Source: Macrotis lagotis
Lineage: Eukaryota; Chordata; Mammalia; Peramelemorphia; Peramelidae
DNA: 64,000 nt
NCBI RefSeq assembly: GCF_037893015.1
Contig: NC_133660.1
Location: forward strand, 283,271,534 to 283,335,533
Reading direction: 5' to 3'
The position numbers were made by a program, and so were the translations under genes. Shown here in pieces: positions 34,830-46,091 of this stretch. Below the pieces are notes generated by a model. That model was not told the origin of the DNA. It ran no database searches and saw only the letters and a list, made by a program, of their open reading frames with translations. Each line of letters starts with the position of its first letter. Within the stretch, counting starts at the first letter, position 1.

Positions 34830-34935
34830 CCCCCCCCTATTTTTTTTGTGGGCTTGTGACTTGCCAAAGGTCACACAGCTGATAAATATCAAGTGTCTGA
34901 GGTCAAATTTGAACTTGTATCCTCGTCATATCTGT
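34830..34935 (-). repeat. Decayed SINE fragment, reverse
   Basis: 'gtgacttgccaaaggtcaca', 'cagctgataaatatcaagtg' and 'aggtcaaatttgaacttgta' retain the SINE core. The ends are lost. Confidence 0.65.
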
Positions 34936-35094
34936 GCTGCATTTACTACATTTCTCTCTTCCTCTCTCTCGCTTTGGTTAAAAAACTGCCTACTCTGGTA
35001 AGCCAGTGACTTTGTCTGGGATACTCAAGTCCCCAGCTTATTGTTCCCCACAGCATAGAGGCACAGAAGACCTGGTATACAGGAGGCACTTAAT

Positions 35095-35292
35095 AACAGC
35101 CCTTTAAGGGGTGGCTAGGTGGCGCAGTGGATAGAGCACCAGCCTTGGAGTCAGGAGGACCTGGGTTCAAATCCAACCTCAGACACTTAATAATGACCTA
35201 GCTGTGTGGCCTTGAGCAAGCCACTTAACCCTACTGCCTTGCAAAAACTAAAAAAATTAAAAAATAAAATAAAAACAACAGCCCTTTAAGGG
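35095..35292 (+). repeat. tRNA-derived SINE (WSINE1-like) with 16-bp target-site duplication
   Basis: A full-length plus-strand copy beginning 'gtggctaggtggcgcagtgg' and ending in an A/T-rich tail. The direct repeat 'aacagccctttaaggg' lies at 35,095-35,110 and 35,277-35,292. Confidence 0.95.
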
Positions 35293-35699
35293 ATGGGAGT
35301 CTTGACCTTCCCAGAGGTCTCCAGAACACAGACCTCCTGGCCCTGCCTGGCCTGGGCCCTCAGGCCTCTTCTGGCCCCTCCTGGCCCTCCCTAGAAGGGC
35401 AGTGGGCTACTCTGGGGGGGGGAGGGGTCAGTCAGAGGCTTCCTGTGCCAGACTGCAGGCTGTTCCTGGCCCTGCTCCAAAGAACATTCTGTCCCTGGTT
35501 AAAAATAGTAAAAAAGCTCCTGTTCCAGTTCGTGGGGAGAGGGAGCCAGGAGGAGGGGGCACAGACCAGGGCTCCAGGCAGCCCAGGCCCTTGGCCCCTG
35601 GGAAGGGCCTGGAGGGTCTCCTTGGCTCTCCAATGCATGAAGATAATAAGAAGACACATTTCTATAAGCCGGGCCTGTTATAAGAGCTCTCTCTGCTTA

Positions 35700-35830
35700 T
35701 GGCCCAGTTTAGTCATCCCTGCAAGCCAGGGAGGGAGGGTTGGGTGACTCGCCCAGAAGCTAAGATGGGCTGAGGCTGGGTTTGAATTCAGGTCTTTTTG
35801 ACTCCCCTTGAACCACCCAGCTGGCCAGAG
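35700..35830 (-). repeat. CORE-SINE/MAR1 fragment, reverse
   Basis: 'gggtgactcgcccagaagct', 'gaggctgggtttgaattcag' and 'ccttgaaccacccagctggc' show an eroded reverse SINE. Confidence 0.6.
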
Positions 35831-36314
35831 GATGAGTCCCCGATAAATCCTCACAGAACCCCAGGGCAGTCTGGGCAGCTTGGGCATCCTTTGGGCCAGT
35901 CTAATCCTCAGATCTCAGAACCCCTAGGGCCATAGTCCTGGCCTGCCTCCCCCGGCCCCAAGGGCCCAGCTGCTGCCCCCGTGCAGAGCCAGCCTGGCCT
36001 CCAGCTCTGGACTCCAAGCGCCCCTCCCAGCATGGCAGCCTGGGGCTTGACTCAACTTCCCTGGGCTCAGTTTCTCTTTGGTAAAGTGAGGAGCTCTCAG
36101 AGCCTCGGGCTGGGCCCCCGGCTCCCTTTCTGTCCTAAACCTTGCGCCTGCCCCTTGGTCCCCTTCTGTCCCCACAGCCCCTCGCCTACTCTGCTGCATT
36201 GCAGTGGTTGAAGAGCAAGGCCAGTCAGAGAAAGGAGAATGGGGCTCAGCTGCCATCTGCTGGCCAGACAGTGCGGCAAGCCCTGCGCCCACACCTTCCC
36301 TCTGCCTTGGAACC

Positions 36315-36490
36315 ACCTCTGGGCCCACCTCCATAGGCCCATCTCCCTGGTCCCATCTCCATCTCCATCTCCTCATGCCCACCTCCCCAGGTCCATCTCT
36401 TTAGGCCCGCCTCCTTAGGCCCACCTCACCATGTCCATCTCCTTGGGCCTCCCTCCCCAGGCCCTCCTCCCTGTACCCAGCTGAGCCTCC
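36315..36490. repeat. Degenerate pyrimidine-rich minisatellite
   Basis: At least eight loose repeats of 'cc(c/a)(a/g)(t/c)ctcc(t/c)..gg(c/t)cc', seen as phrases such as 'ggcccatctccctggtccca' and 'ggcccgcctccttaggccca'. Unit length is about 18-24 bp. The C/T strand bias is strong. Confidence 0.75.
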
Positions 36491-36604
36491 CTCCAGGCCT
36501 CCCCTTCCCTTCCCAGTCTCAGGAAGGATCCCATGCCATCTAGGCCAGCCTGTACCAGGAGCAGGGGCTCCTCACCTGGGGTGGGGCCATGGGCCTGTTG
36601 TTAA

Positions 36605-37108
36605 ACCATCCCATCAGGATGATGAACTTGTCTCTTCTCCGCCATACAGTGCGTGGCCCAAGTCAGTTGGAAAGGCCCATGATGGGGGACGCCATCCACG
36701 TCCGCAGAATGAACATGGAGTCTGAATGCAGGCCCGTGTGAATGATTTTCAATTTTGTTTTTTTCTTTCTTGCAGTTCTTCCCTGTTCTAAGTCTTCTTT
36801 TACAACATGGCCAATATGGAAATGTGTGTAACGCGGCTGTGCACATTTAACCCCTATCAGATCACGTGCTCTCTTGGGGAGGGGGAAGAAAGGGAGAGAG
36901 GGAGAAAATGGTATTCAAATGAACGTTGACTGACTACTATGGAAATATGTGAAACATGAACATGCCAAACTATATCAAAATGTCTGCTGCCATAGGGAAC
37001 AGGGAGGGGAGGGAAAAGGTGGAATTCAAAAGCTTGAAAAAGGATGAGTGGCGAAAACTATTTTGTGTGTATTTGGGGAAAATGATTGGAGTCATTGAAA
37101 AATAAAAA
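36605..37108 (+). repeat. Two stacked L1 3' ends
   Basis: The first L1 3' UTR runs from 'ccatacagtgcgtggcccaa' through 'aatgaacatggagtctgaat' and 'acaacatggccaatatggaa' to about 36,930. A second, shorter copy follows from 'tactatggaaatatgtgaaa' to 'gaaaaataaaaag'. Both are in plus orientation. Confidence 0.8.
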
Positions 37109-37420
37109 GAGAAGATGGCGTGATGAGGAGCTCTGACAGACTTAGCTCCTCTCAACAATACAGTGACCAGAGACAGTTCCAATGGACAATGTAGATGGAC
37201 AGTGCCTTCTACAACCAGAGAGAGAACTATGGAGTCTGAATGCAGATCAGAGCAGAGCATTTTCACCTATAAAATTTTTTTTGTTTGTTTCTCTCTCTCT
37301 CTCTCCCCTTTTGCTTTTTACCCTGATTCTCCTTTCACAACATGACGGATATGGGGGAAAATGAATGTTAAAACTATTTTTATATGTAATTGAAACAACA
37401 TAAATAAAAAAACTAAAAAC
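37109..37420 (+). repeat. L1 3' end
   Basis: 'ctcaacaatacagtgaccag', 'gagagaactatggagtctga', 'atgcagatcagagcagagca', 'tttcacaacatgacggatat' and a final 'aaataaaaaaactaaaaac' tail make a third L1 3' end directly after the previous pair. It contains a CT microsatellite. Confidence 0.8.
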
Positions 37421-37829
37421 ACCCCATTCTGATCCCATGTCTCAATAGTTTTGGTTTCCTCTGACATCCTATGCCTTTTGTCTTATGTATTTATTCTGAA
37501 TAGTCCCTAGAGTACTCCAGGGCACCCCCACAATAAGATCTCCAGTTCTTCCTGTCTGAACTTAGAGGGAAGCCTCCATTAGCATCATGGGAAGGAGAGC
37601 TATCAGTTGATCAGCCTCCCCCCATACGTGTTGGGTGCTCTGCTGCCCAAGGAGACAAGAAATGGAAGAAGACCCTGAGGTCATGGAGGTGATGCCACGA
37701 CATGCTTGTGAACTGGATTTGAGGAGGGCTGTGCTAAGTCCCCAGCCTCACTTTCTCCTCCAGAGCCAGCTGGGTCTAGGGGCCAGATAGGAATCAGGAC
37801 GACTGGAGGTGGCCTGGGATGTGAGGCAA

Positions 37830-37945
37830 TCAGGTGAAGTGACTTGCCCAGTTAGTGCAAAGTTTCAGAGGCTGGATTTGAACTCGGCTTCTCCTGACTG
37901 GAGGGCCTGGGCTCTAGCCACAGCACCACTAGCTGCTCCAGAAGA
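37830..37945 (-). repeat. SINE fragment, reverse
   Basis: 'ggtgaagtgacttgcccagt', 'ggctggatttgaactcggct' and 'agccacagcaccactagctg' show a reverse tRNA-derived SINE without its tail. Confidence 0.7.
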
Positions 37946-38224
37946 CATGGGGATCTAACTCCCCACCGAGGGTTACCCAGTGTGTGGTTGCCCGGGTGGG
38001 GTGGTGCAGAGTTCCACCTGCACTTGAGGAAGATCCCTTTGGCCATGTGTGACCACCGGCCTCCAGCTTTGGGAGCCTTTTCTGCTTTTGGACAGTGACA
38101 CATTTTCCTTTTGTTGAGCTGACAGCTGCCTCTGTAACTTCATGGCAGAAGAGATCTCTGGAGCTGGGCAAGAGCAGCCAAGTGAGATAGCCAGGGCTTC
38201 CAGACAAGGCAGTGGCTGGAGGGG

Positions 38225-38330
38225 CCAAGTCCAACTCCCTCATTTACAGATGGAGAAACTGAGGCCAGGGACTCACCCAAGGCTGCATGAGTAACAAGTG
38301 TCAGTGGCATAATTTGAACCCAGGTCTTTT
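38225..38330 (-). repeat. MIR fragment, reverse
   Basis: 'catttacagatggagaaact', 'gaggccagggactcacccaa' and 'ataatttgaacccaggtctt' follow reverse MIR order. Confidence 0.75.
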
Positions 38331-38649
38331 GCGTACCATCCTATTAAAGTAGATTCTGGATGAGAGGGGCCCTGCCTGTTGCCACCATGGGTTACTTCTG
38401 GCTTTGCTCTTTGGGGACAAGCAGGACAAATCAAACACATGGGGGAGCTGCATGAGACAGTAAGATAACTTTTGAACTTGGAGCCACAGGCCCTGAATTC
38501 TAATGCTGACTAAAGCACTTACTTCTTGTCTGACCCTCAGTAAGTCATTTGGTCTCTGGACCTCAGGCTCCCCATCTGTAAGATGGGGAGGTTCATCTAA
38601 ATGACCTCTCCATTCCTTTCCAGTTCTGGCCCAGATCTTGCAGACCACA

Positions 38650-38660
38650 TTTTTTCTTTT

Positions 38661-38738
<78 letters not shown>
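38650..38738. repeat. (TTTC)n microsatellite
   Basis: Nearly pure TTTC repeats of about 20 units joined directly to the tail of the SINE on the right. Read on the SINE's strand it is (GAAA)n, so it probably grew from the SINE's A-rich tail. Confidence 0.95.
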
Positions 38739-38740
<2 letters not shown>

Positions 38741-38885
38741 TTTTTTTTTGCAAGACAAATGGGGTTACGTGGCTTGCCCAAGGCCACACAGCTAGGGAAT
38801 TATGAAGTGTCTGAGACCGGATTTGAATTCAGGTACTCCTGACTCCAGGGCCGGTGCTTTATCCACTGCACCACCTAGCCTCCCC
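38739..38885 (-). repeat. tRNA-derived SINE (WSINE1-like)
   Basis: A reverse copy with all blocks present, from 'gcaagacaaatggggttacg' to 'tatccactgcaccacctagc'. Its tail merges into the (TTTC)n tract. Confidence 0.92.
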
Positions 38886-41055
38886 TGCTGACCCTATTTT
38901 GCCAGCTCTTCCCATCACATCCCTTTGAGCAATTGCAGATGGCCAGCATGTTCTACAGCTCCCAGTCCCTCCAATGATGCCATTTCCTGTCTGTTATTAA
39001 TAATGAATCAAAGAGGGTCCCCCTTCGGCATCCAGTCCTGGGAGAGTGGTGTCTATCCTTGCTTCTAAAGGCTCTCCTGCCCCCCCACCTCCTCCCACTC
39101 CTGCAGGAAGCCAGGCCAAGAACCGCTCTCTTCTCTGAATGAGGCAATTGTCCATCAGAGCCATTGGGGACCCTGGGAATCATGGAAACTTTGAGGCAGG
39201 GGGAGGGCCATGGTCCATTGGTCCATCCTGGAGGTGTGAGCCATCTCAACAACATTCTGGACAGCCCCACCCTCTCCACCCCCACAGGGCCCTGCTTGGC
39301 CTGGCCACAGGAACCCATCTGGTTGTGAAATTTAATTTAATTGGACAAACATTTATCCAGTACCTTATTCTGGGCTAGCAGCTGCCTTCAGCTCAAACTC
39401 TACCTTCCACAGGTCAGCTTTCCTGGAGCCCCTCCTTGACCCCCCCATGCTTCCCTCTGGGCTTAGCTCCTCTCTGCAGCTGATCTGGTATGTGAGTGTG
39501 TGTGCCTACATAACTATACACCTCATACACACATACCTATAGGACCACCTCTCACCCCCATTCAGGGTCTCTGGGTGGCACCAACATCCTGGAGAGGGAA
39601 GGTCACATGCTTGGTGGAGGTCCCTCTGGACAGATCTCCAGGGAGGTGACTGATCCCCAGTCCCATCCTGAGTTGAGGACTACTCTTCCTTGAGGAAGAA
39701 GAGTGCTTTGGAGAAGGCCCCAGCCTCAAGTTGTATCTTTGGGGGGCTTGGTTCTCTGGCAAGACCCTCCCCCATGCTGATCTGCAAAATCAAGAAGCTT
39801 AGTGAAATATGAACAAATGTTTTGTTAACCTGGTTCTGTTTTGCTCTTTCTTGGGGTCAGACTGGAGATTCATCTTTGTTCCTTTTTAGGACGAACTCTG
39901 AAGGTGAACACATATTTAATCTAATTTTTATTTTTAAGGCCAAATTCACATTAATCCTTAATACCCTCCCCCCCACATACATTCCCTTACATGTGCTCTC
40001 CTTTATGTGTTTGTTATTGGGTGGCACAGACAAGTTCTCCTCATGGAGAGGAAGAGTTGAACAGCTGGGGATTGGGAGGGTCAAGGAAGGCCCCTGTGTG
40101 GAAGAGGAGGGTGCCATGGGCCAAGAGGAGGAGGGGGTGCCTGCCCCGATGGGGGCCAGCCTCTATAAAGTCACTGAGGGGTGGGCAATGTCAAGGTTAG
40201 CTGCCCGGTGTGATTAAGAGGTTGAAGGAGAACAGTGGGCAACATGGTTGCAAAGGTCTAAGGAGGGCCTTAAAAGCCAGGCTTTGGGGTTTGGGTCTTG
40301 CCCATGAGACCCCTCAAGTTTTCTAAGTAAGGAATGAAGTGGTGCAGGGTGGCTCAGGGAGCCATCTTAAACCTTGACGTCCAGAAGGCTAATGATAGAT
40401 CTGGACAACCAAGGGGCTTACAAAAAGACAGGGAGGCTCAGTAATGGGGGAGAGGGTGTGGAAAACTGTTGGTGGCTACAGGTCCATGGTCCTGGGAATT
40501 GAGGGGATGCTTCCCTTTCCCCCCCGAACCCCCCCAGAGATGGCTGGATCACAGACCCGCCCTGCTCTCCCTGGGATGGTTTAATGTCTCTCCTGGCACA
40601 CTAATTCTGGAGCACCCTATCATGTTCACATTCTCCCCGCCTGAGATCTCCTTTCCCCCCCTCTCCCTCTTCACCCCTTCGCCCGCCTCTGTCCTCCTCA
40701 GCCTCCTTACCATCCCCACTGTCTTTCCTTCCCACCCCTTCCAAGTCCTGGTCTAAGCTCACATCAGCTTTGCTACTGTCCCTGCATGGGTCGAATCAGT
40801 CTGCTGCCCATGCCCCCTACTCACCATCCCTCTAACTTTCCAGCTGAGACTCCCCTCCCTGGCCAACAGGTTCCTAGAAGTATTGTCTCCCCCGGGTGAA
40901 TGTGGGTAGAAAGAGAGGTGGAAGGGGGCAGCTTGGTATTGTTAGCTGTAGAAGAGGAAATGACTTCTGAGTGTGATTCCAGATAGCTGTGAGGGAGGGA
41001 CGGGGCTGGTCCTGGGGAGGCAGAGGCTCTCTAAAGCTGGAAGAAGCAAACAGAG

Positions 41056-41250
41056 AAGCACTGGGTGGCACAGTGGATAGAGCACCGGTTCTAGAGTCAG
41101 GGAGACCTGAGTTAAAATGTGACCTCAGACACTTCCTAGCTGTGTGACCCTGGCCAAGGCATTTCACCCTTTTGGCCTCTGTTTCCTTATCTATTAAATG
41201 AGAGGGTTGGCCTTGAACTTCTCTGAAGTCCTCCCTGGCTCTGAATCTTT
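41056..41250 (+). repeat. CORE-SINE (MIR/MAR1-like)
   Basis: 'gggtggcacagtggatagag', 'gagtcagggagacctgagtt', 'cttcctagctgtgtgaccct' and 'ctgtttccttatctattaaa' show a tRNA-like head joined to a MIR-like core. Confidence 0.8.
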
Positions 41251-41788
41251 GTGATCTGGGTGTGTGACCTCAGTGGGGTCTGCGAGTGGGAGCTGGGGGG
41301 GCTGGAGTCAGGAAGGGTGTGGTGCTCTCCTGATGACTCCAAGCTGTTCTTCCCAAACCCTCCCCAAGGCTGATCTCACTCCTGGGACAAAGAACAAAGA
41401 CCCAGCTGCTGCCGCCAGCGTGGGGAGCTCCTGGTGCCGGACACGAAGCATGAGCTCGGGGCCGAAAATAAACCTTCCCCACCCTCCTCATGGGAGTTGG
41501 TCCCAGTGAAGCTCTCCAAGGCTCAGCCCAGAATTCAAATCCTGCCCTCTGGGGGGTTTTCCAGCTCCCCTCCCTTCCCCACACCTGGTCCCTTCTCTAT
41601 CAGATGGCCTTTGTCCATCTGCCCGGTGCCCGCCCTGGTCTCTCCTTCGTTAGAATCCCCTGGGGAAATTTGTGGGGGTGTGGAGCCTAGAAGCACAACT
41701 ACATCGTGCCCCGTCTTGAATTCAGGAAGGAAGCTGACCTCTGGCTCTTGGCGGTCACTGTAGCTAGACAGAGGTCCGGAGGAAGCTC

Positions 41789-41951
41789 TGTGTGTGTGTG
41801 TGTGTGTGTGTGTGTCTTTGTGTATGTTTGTGTCTGTGTGTGTCTGTGTCTGTGTGTGTGAGTGTGTGTGTATGTGTGTGTGTTTGTGTATGTGTGTCTT
41901 TGTGTGTGTGTGTGTCTGTGTGTGTGTGAGTGTGTGTGTGTGTGTGTGTGT
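41789..41951. repeat. Compound (TG)n microsatellite, about 160 bp
   Basis: TG dinucleotides with frequent TT, TC and TA interruptions. It is long enough to adopt Z-DNA-prone structure. It lies about 2.2 kb beyond the predicted FRMD8 3' end. Confidence 0.95.
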
Positions 41952-44159
41952 CCAGGATTCTATCTCCTGCAAAGAGCTATAGGCTCAGCCTGGGAAAGAA
42001 CCTTAGAGGCCACTGAGAGCAAAGGAGGAAACCGAGGCTCATAGCCCTTGAAATGCTTGTCCAAGGCCACAGGTTGTCATCCACAGAAGAGACCAGTTTG
42101 CTTTCCTGAGGGTTGCAGGACTCTTCCCACTGGACCACCCTGCCTCTAGGAGGCACAGTTGTCAGTCAGGAAAGAACATACTCGCTAATTTTCTTTCTGC
42201 CAAGAGACAGGTCTTTCCCTAGGCTCATCCTCATGAGGTCTATCCCCCTCCCCACCTAACTCACCTGTCAGTGATCTCCCAAACCTTCATTTTGGGGGGA
42301 TATTTTTTGATAATAATAAATGGAACCCAGATATCGCTGGCATGTTTGGCAAGTGCTTTCCACTTCCCCCAATAACCTTGTGAGGTGGTAGAGGGATTAG
42401 ACTCTACTTCATTCTCAGAGGTTTTCAGGTACCTGTGGGGGCACAGTGCCAAGTGCGGGGGGCTGCTGGATTCTAGTTAGGTCCAACGTTCTATCTACTA
42501 AATGGTGCTACCCCCATTTAGCCTCTGCTGGCCTCCGATCTCACACCCGGGCCACCTTCAGGCATCCTGAATGGATGTCCAATAGGGATGGTAACTCAAC
42601 CTATCCAAAACTGAACACAAGCTCTTTCCCCTGTAAGTCCCAACTCCCATCTCTTACTGTGGAGGGCAACACTCTCCCGCCAGCCCCTCAGACTTGCAAC
42701 TGAGGAGTTGTCCCTGACTCCTCACCATCTCTCCCTCCCCTTCCTCCATCCAATATGGTGCCAAGGCCTGTCCGCATCACCTCTGTAGCATCTCTCAGAT
42801 ACTCGCTGATGTGTCTCGACTGTAGCAGTTAGTCTCCTCCCACTCCTTCACCTAATCATGTCACCTTTGCCTCCCCCTCCATTCAATAAACTTGTTTCTT
42901 CCAAGCCCTGCCATCTCTCCCCTCTGCTCCTTTTCCTAGCCGGATCCCCAGGCTTGGGGCTCATTTCTTCTCCATCTGTGACTCTTGGCTTCCCTCCGTT
43001 TCCCACAAGGAGCCTCTTGCTTCCCCTTCATACTCGAGCCTTCTCTGGTTGAGAGTGATGATCTTCTGCCCCAAGGCCAGGGCCTGACGCGGAGTAAATC
43101 TTGGCTGATTGGACTTGTCCAACCTGTGTCTCCCCCCCCCCCCCCCAGCACCTAAGCTGGAGGATGGGAGTTGTTTGGTCTTTTTGGTCACAGGGCCTAA
43201 CAGGTATCTTGTTGAATGAGTAGATAGAAAATACCCATTTCAGAAGTGCAGGCCTGTTATTAGCAGTGTGGTTCAACAAGTCAGTCAATTGGCAAGACTA
43301 CCGACATTAAGACACTGACCACGTCCACATTCTGGACCACTTGCCTCCACCAGGTATGATATCTGGGGAGTTTCTTTGGTCCTACCCAAGCAAATTCAAG
43401 ATGAGTCTGGGCCACAAGCTAGCACTGAGCAGCGCTGACCAGCTGTGGGATTGGGACCAAAGTCTGTGTCCTTGGACCTGAACTTCTTCCACCAGGTGGG
43501 TGGGCGAGGGTGCTCTGTAAGGATGGGTCTTCAGAGGTTCACGGATTTGAGGAGTTAGGGCTGGAGAGCAGCAGTGAGCAGGCCAATCTCCTAACTTTAT
43601 AGAGAAGCAAACCCAGACCCAGGAAGGGCACAGATTGAAGATAACCACTGAGGCCATCAGGCCCCTCTCACTGTCTGGTCTCACCCAGAGAATTGAACTT
43701 GGAAGGGACCTCATCAATTACCCAACTTCCATGAAAGGAATCCTCCAGAGCACCAACTGCGGCTCTAGATGAGAGGTAAATTGTCATTACTGATGATATG
43801 AAGAGGTGGGTGGTCTTCACTATGAACAGGACTGGTGGCCCCTAGATACCCATCACAGAGGCCTGTTTAGAGAGGCCCCAAGCTAGAACCCATTCTTTTC
43901 TTCTTGGGTGTAGTCCAAATGGGCAGAGCCCTCTTCTCCACCTCAGGTCTGAGGCAGGGTCTTACCTCAACCTCCAGCCAAAAAAAAAAAAAAGGGTGGG
44001 AATAACTGTAGGCCCAGTCAAACACACCGAGGATATGTCTTTTTGGGTTCTCAACTGGCCAATGTCTAAGTGACCCAAGGATCACTATACCTTGGATTCC
44101 TGATTAGTGTCTAATAAATTCCCCAAAGTACAATACTCTCATAATTTTGTCACAAACCA

Positions 44160-45972
44160 TTCCAAAATGTGCTAGAACAACCTTTATTATTAAAAGTCAT
44201 TTATGGAATACAAAAAATTAGTATGTCCATTAAAAAAGAGTAATAATAATTAGTAAAAGAAATACCACTTGTTTCTAAGTAGAGAGAATAAAAGAAAACC
44301 CATGAAATAGGTAGCAGAATTCCATCACTGACCCGCATCCCTTCTCCTCCCCAAGAAAGGGCTTGCTCATTTACCAGCATTCCCACTGAGGACCAGTGGG
44401 CAGTTTTGCTCACAGGTTGGGCCAGGAAGAAGAGTCTCTGGAAGAACGGACTACCCAGAGAAAGAGCTTCCACAAGTGCCAATGAGGGGGTGAGGGGGGT
44501 ACCAGGTTCTCCTGGCTCATCTCAAACTCAACAGCTTTGATGTGTTTTTTAAAAGGAGGCAATAAAGTCACATTGGAGATGATCTGAGAGAATAGGAGCC
44601 GAGAAACTCTGCCGAGGACACACCTCTGGTCCCTTTTCCCAGCAGCACGAAGGGGACACCAAGTAAAGTCCAGTGGTGACACTTGGCCCTTTCCCGTAAC
44701 ATTTCTTTTTACTATGGGATCGGGATTAGTAGTGACAGGGAAGTCTTGAAAGAAATCCCAAACCCAGTTTTGAGGGTGTGGGGAAAATGTTCTTGCCTCT
44801 TGAAAGGTTTGGTCTGTTGGCCTTTTTTGGGGGGGGAGGGGGAAGCAACCAAAACATGATTAGAAAGTAATTTTTTCTGAAATTTATGTGTCTATTCAAA
44901 TTGTGTTTCAGAGAAAGTGAAGGTGTGGCATTAAGCCGTCTGTCCAGGGTGGGTACAGGCTGGCAGGGAGGAACTCCCTGCTGACCAGCTTGCAAAACAA
45001 AACCAGCCAACCTCCCCAGCTGAGCCCAAGGACTGGGTTGTTGTCTCCAACCTAAAGGATGTCCCCGAGCCAGCCGGAGGAAGCCAATTGCTCTTGGCTC
45101 AGTGGGGGCCTGGTGCCCTTGAAAGAGGCTCTGGGTAAAGTGCTGGGGTTAAAAGGAGTTCCCAGAAGCCTCTGGTAGAACAAGTAAGGCTATGGGCCGT
45201 GGGTGGCACAGCCTCTGCCCAGAAAGCGAAACCTCTATGGGGAAGAACAACAGATTGTTCCTTGGTGAGCAACTGGCATTCCAAACCCACCAGAGTGCCA
45301 TCAACCCACCCTTGTTTCAGTCTCCTGTCTCGCAGCAGCTGGCGAGCAGAAACATGCCCCAGGAAAGGTTGGGGCCTCCTGGAGGAGGCTGAGAGCAGAG
45401 CAGATGTGGAGGGCTGTTCTGTTCTCCCCAGCCATCCGGCAGCGGGGGCGAGAGTTTAGAGCATCATCCGGCAGCAGCCTGGGGGCTGGTTCCTTCCCTT
45501 CCAGCAGCCCCAGGAGGGGAGTGTGACAATGTGTTTAGCAGAAGGAATGTGGATGATGCAGATGCCAAGCCTGCCAGGGTCAGAGAGGGGACCTGAACAA
45601 GTCTCTGCTGTTCTGATCCCAAACTGGAAAATTCTTTGGCTGCTTTTTCAGGATCCAGCTTGTTCAGACAGTAGGAGGCACTTTGGGGAGGGGGAGGGTA
45701 CAGAGGCCTACAGACCCAGGCAAGAGAGCAGTGGAGACTCTGCCCAAGCCCAACCTGGGTGGTGGGGCCCCACAATTCAGCCAAGATATCTAAAGCCAAG
45801 AACCAAGTTGTCTGGCCCCAGATGCCCATAAGAGGGAAGGAAGTACAGACATAGAGGAATAATTTAGCAGAGCACGAGTCTGTTCCCTGGTCAAGGATGG
45901 GACAGACAGGGCTGGTGCCCCAAATCCAGTGCTGGCTTCGGTTCAGGCAGGGGGCTCTGTTCTCTCTGCCCT
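44160..45972 (-). other. FRMD8: FRMD8 3' UTR (predicted)
   Basis: The interval from the FRMD8 stop codon to the first AATAAA on the minus strand. No coding sequence or SINE is seen in it. A single exon-like UTR of about 1.8 kb is assumed; no splice sites are needed. Confidence 0.6.
44183..44188 (-). terminator. FRMD8: FRMD8 poly(A) signal AATAAA
   Basis: The only consensus hexamer on the minus strand between the stop codon and this point. It is followed by G/U-rich 'ggttgttctagcac' and 'ggaatggtttgtgaca', so cleavage near 44,165 is likely. Confidence 0.6.
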
Positions 45973-46091
45973 TCAGCCCTGTTCTAGACTGTCCGTGGGC
46001 TGAACTGCGGCATAGGTTGCTGGGCCCAGGGACAGTTGGCGACTGAAGAAGGATGTTGTTCGTTTGGGCTTCACTCGTTTGATCTCCTTGC
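45973..46091 (-). CDS. FRMD8: FRMD8 coding exon 10 and stop
   Basis: 119 bases encoding [20 protein letters not shown], then [18 protein letters not shown] and TGA. Acceptor TTCCAG. It closely matches the human C-terminus. Confidence 0.97.

Larger units (their letters stand above)
26690..44160. other. Intergenic region between FRMD8 and the CpG island
   Basis: No exon with recognisable homology was found over about 17.5 kb. Contents are SINEs, MIR/MAR1 fragments, L1 3' ends, several microsatellites, poly-G and poly-C runs (27.1 and 27.2 kb), and a GC-rich block at 28.7-29.8 kb. The longest open frame (minus strand, about 28.8-29.9 kb, 381 codons) is proline/glycine-rich, with no recognisable domain or intron structure, and I do not call it a gene. 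Confidence 0.6.

Noticed and set aside
38301-38789. Open frame with a long KKER-type repeat
   Set aside because: Translation of the (TTTC)n microsatellite plus SINE.
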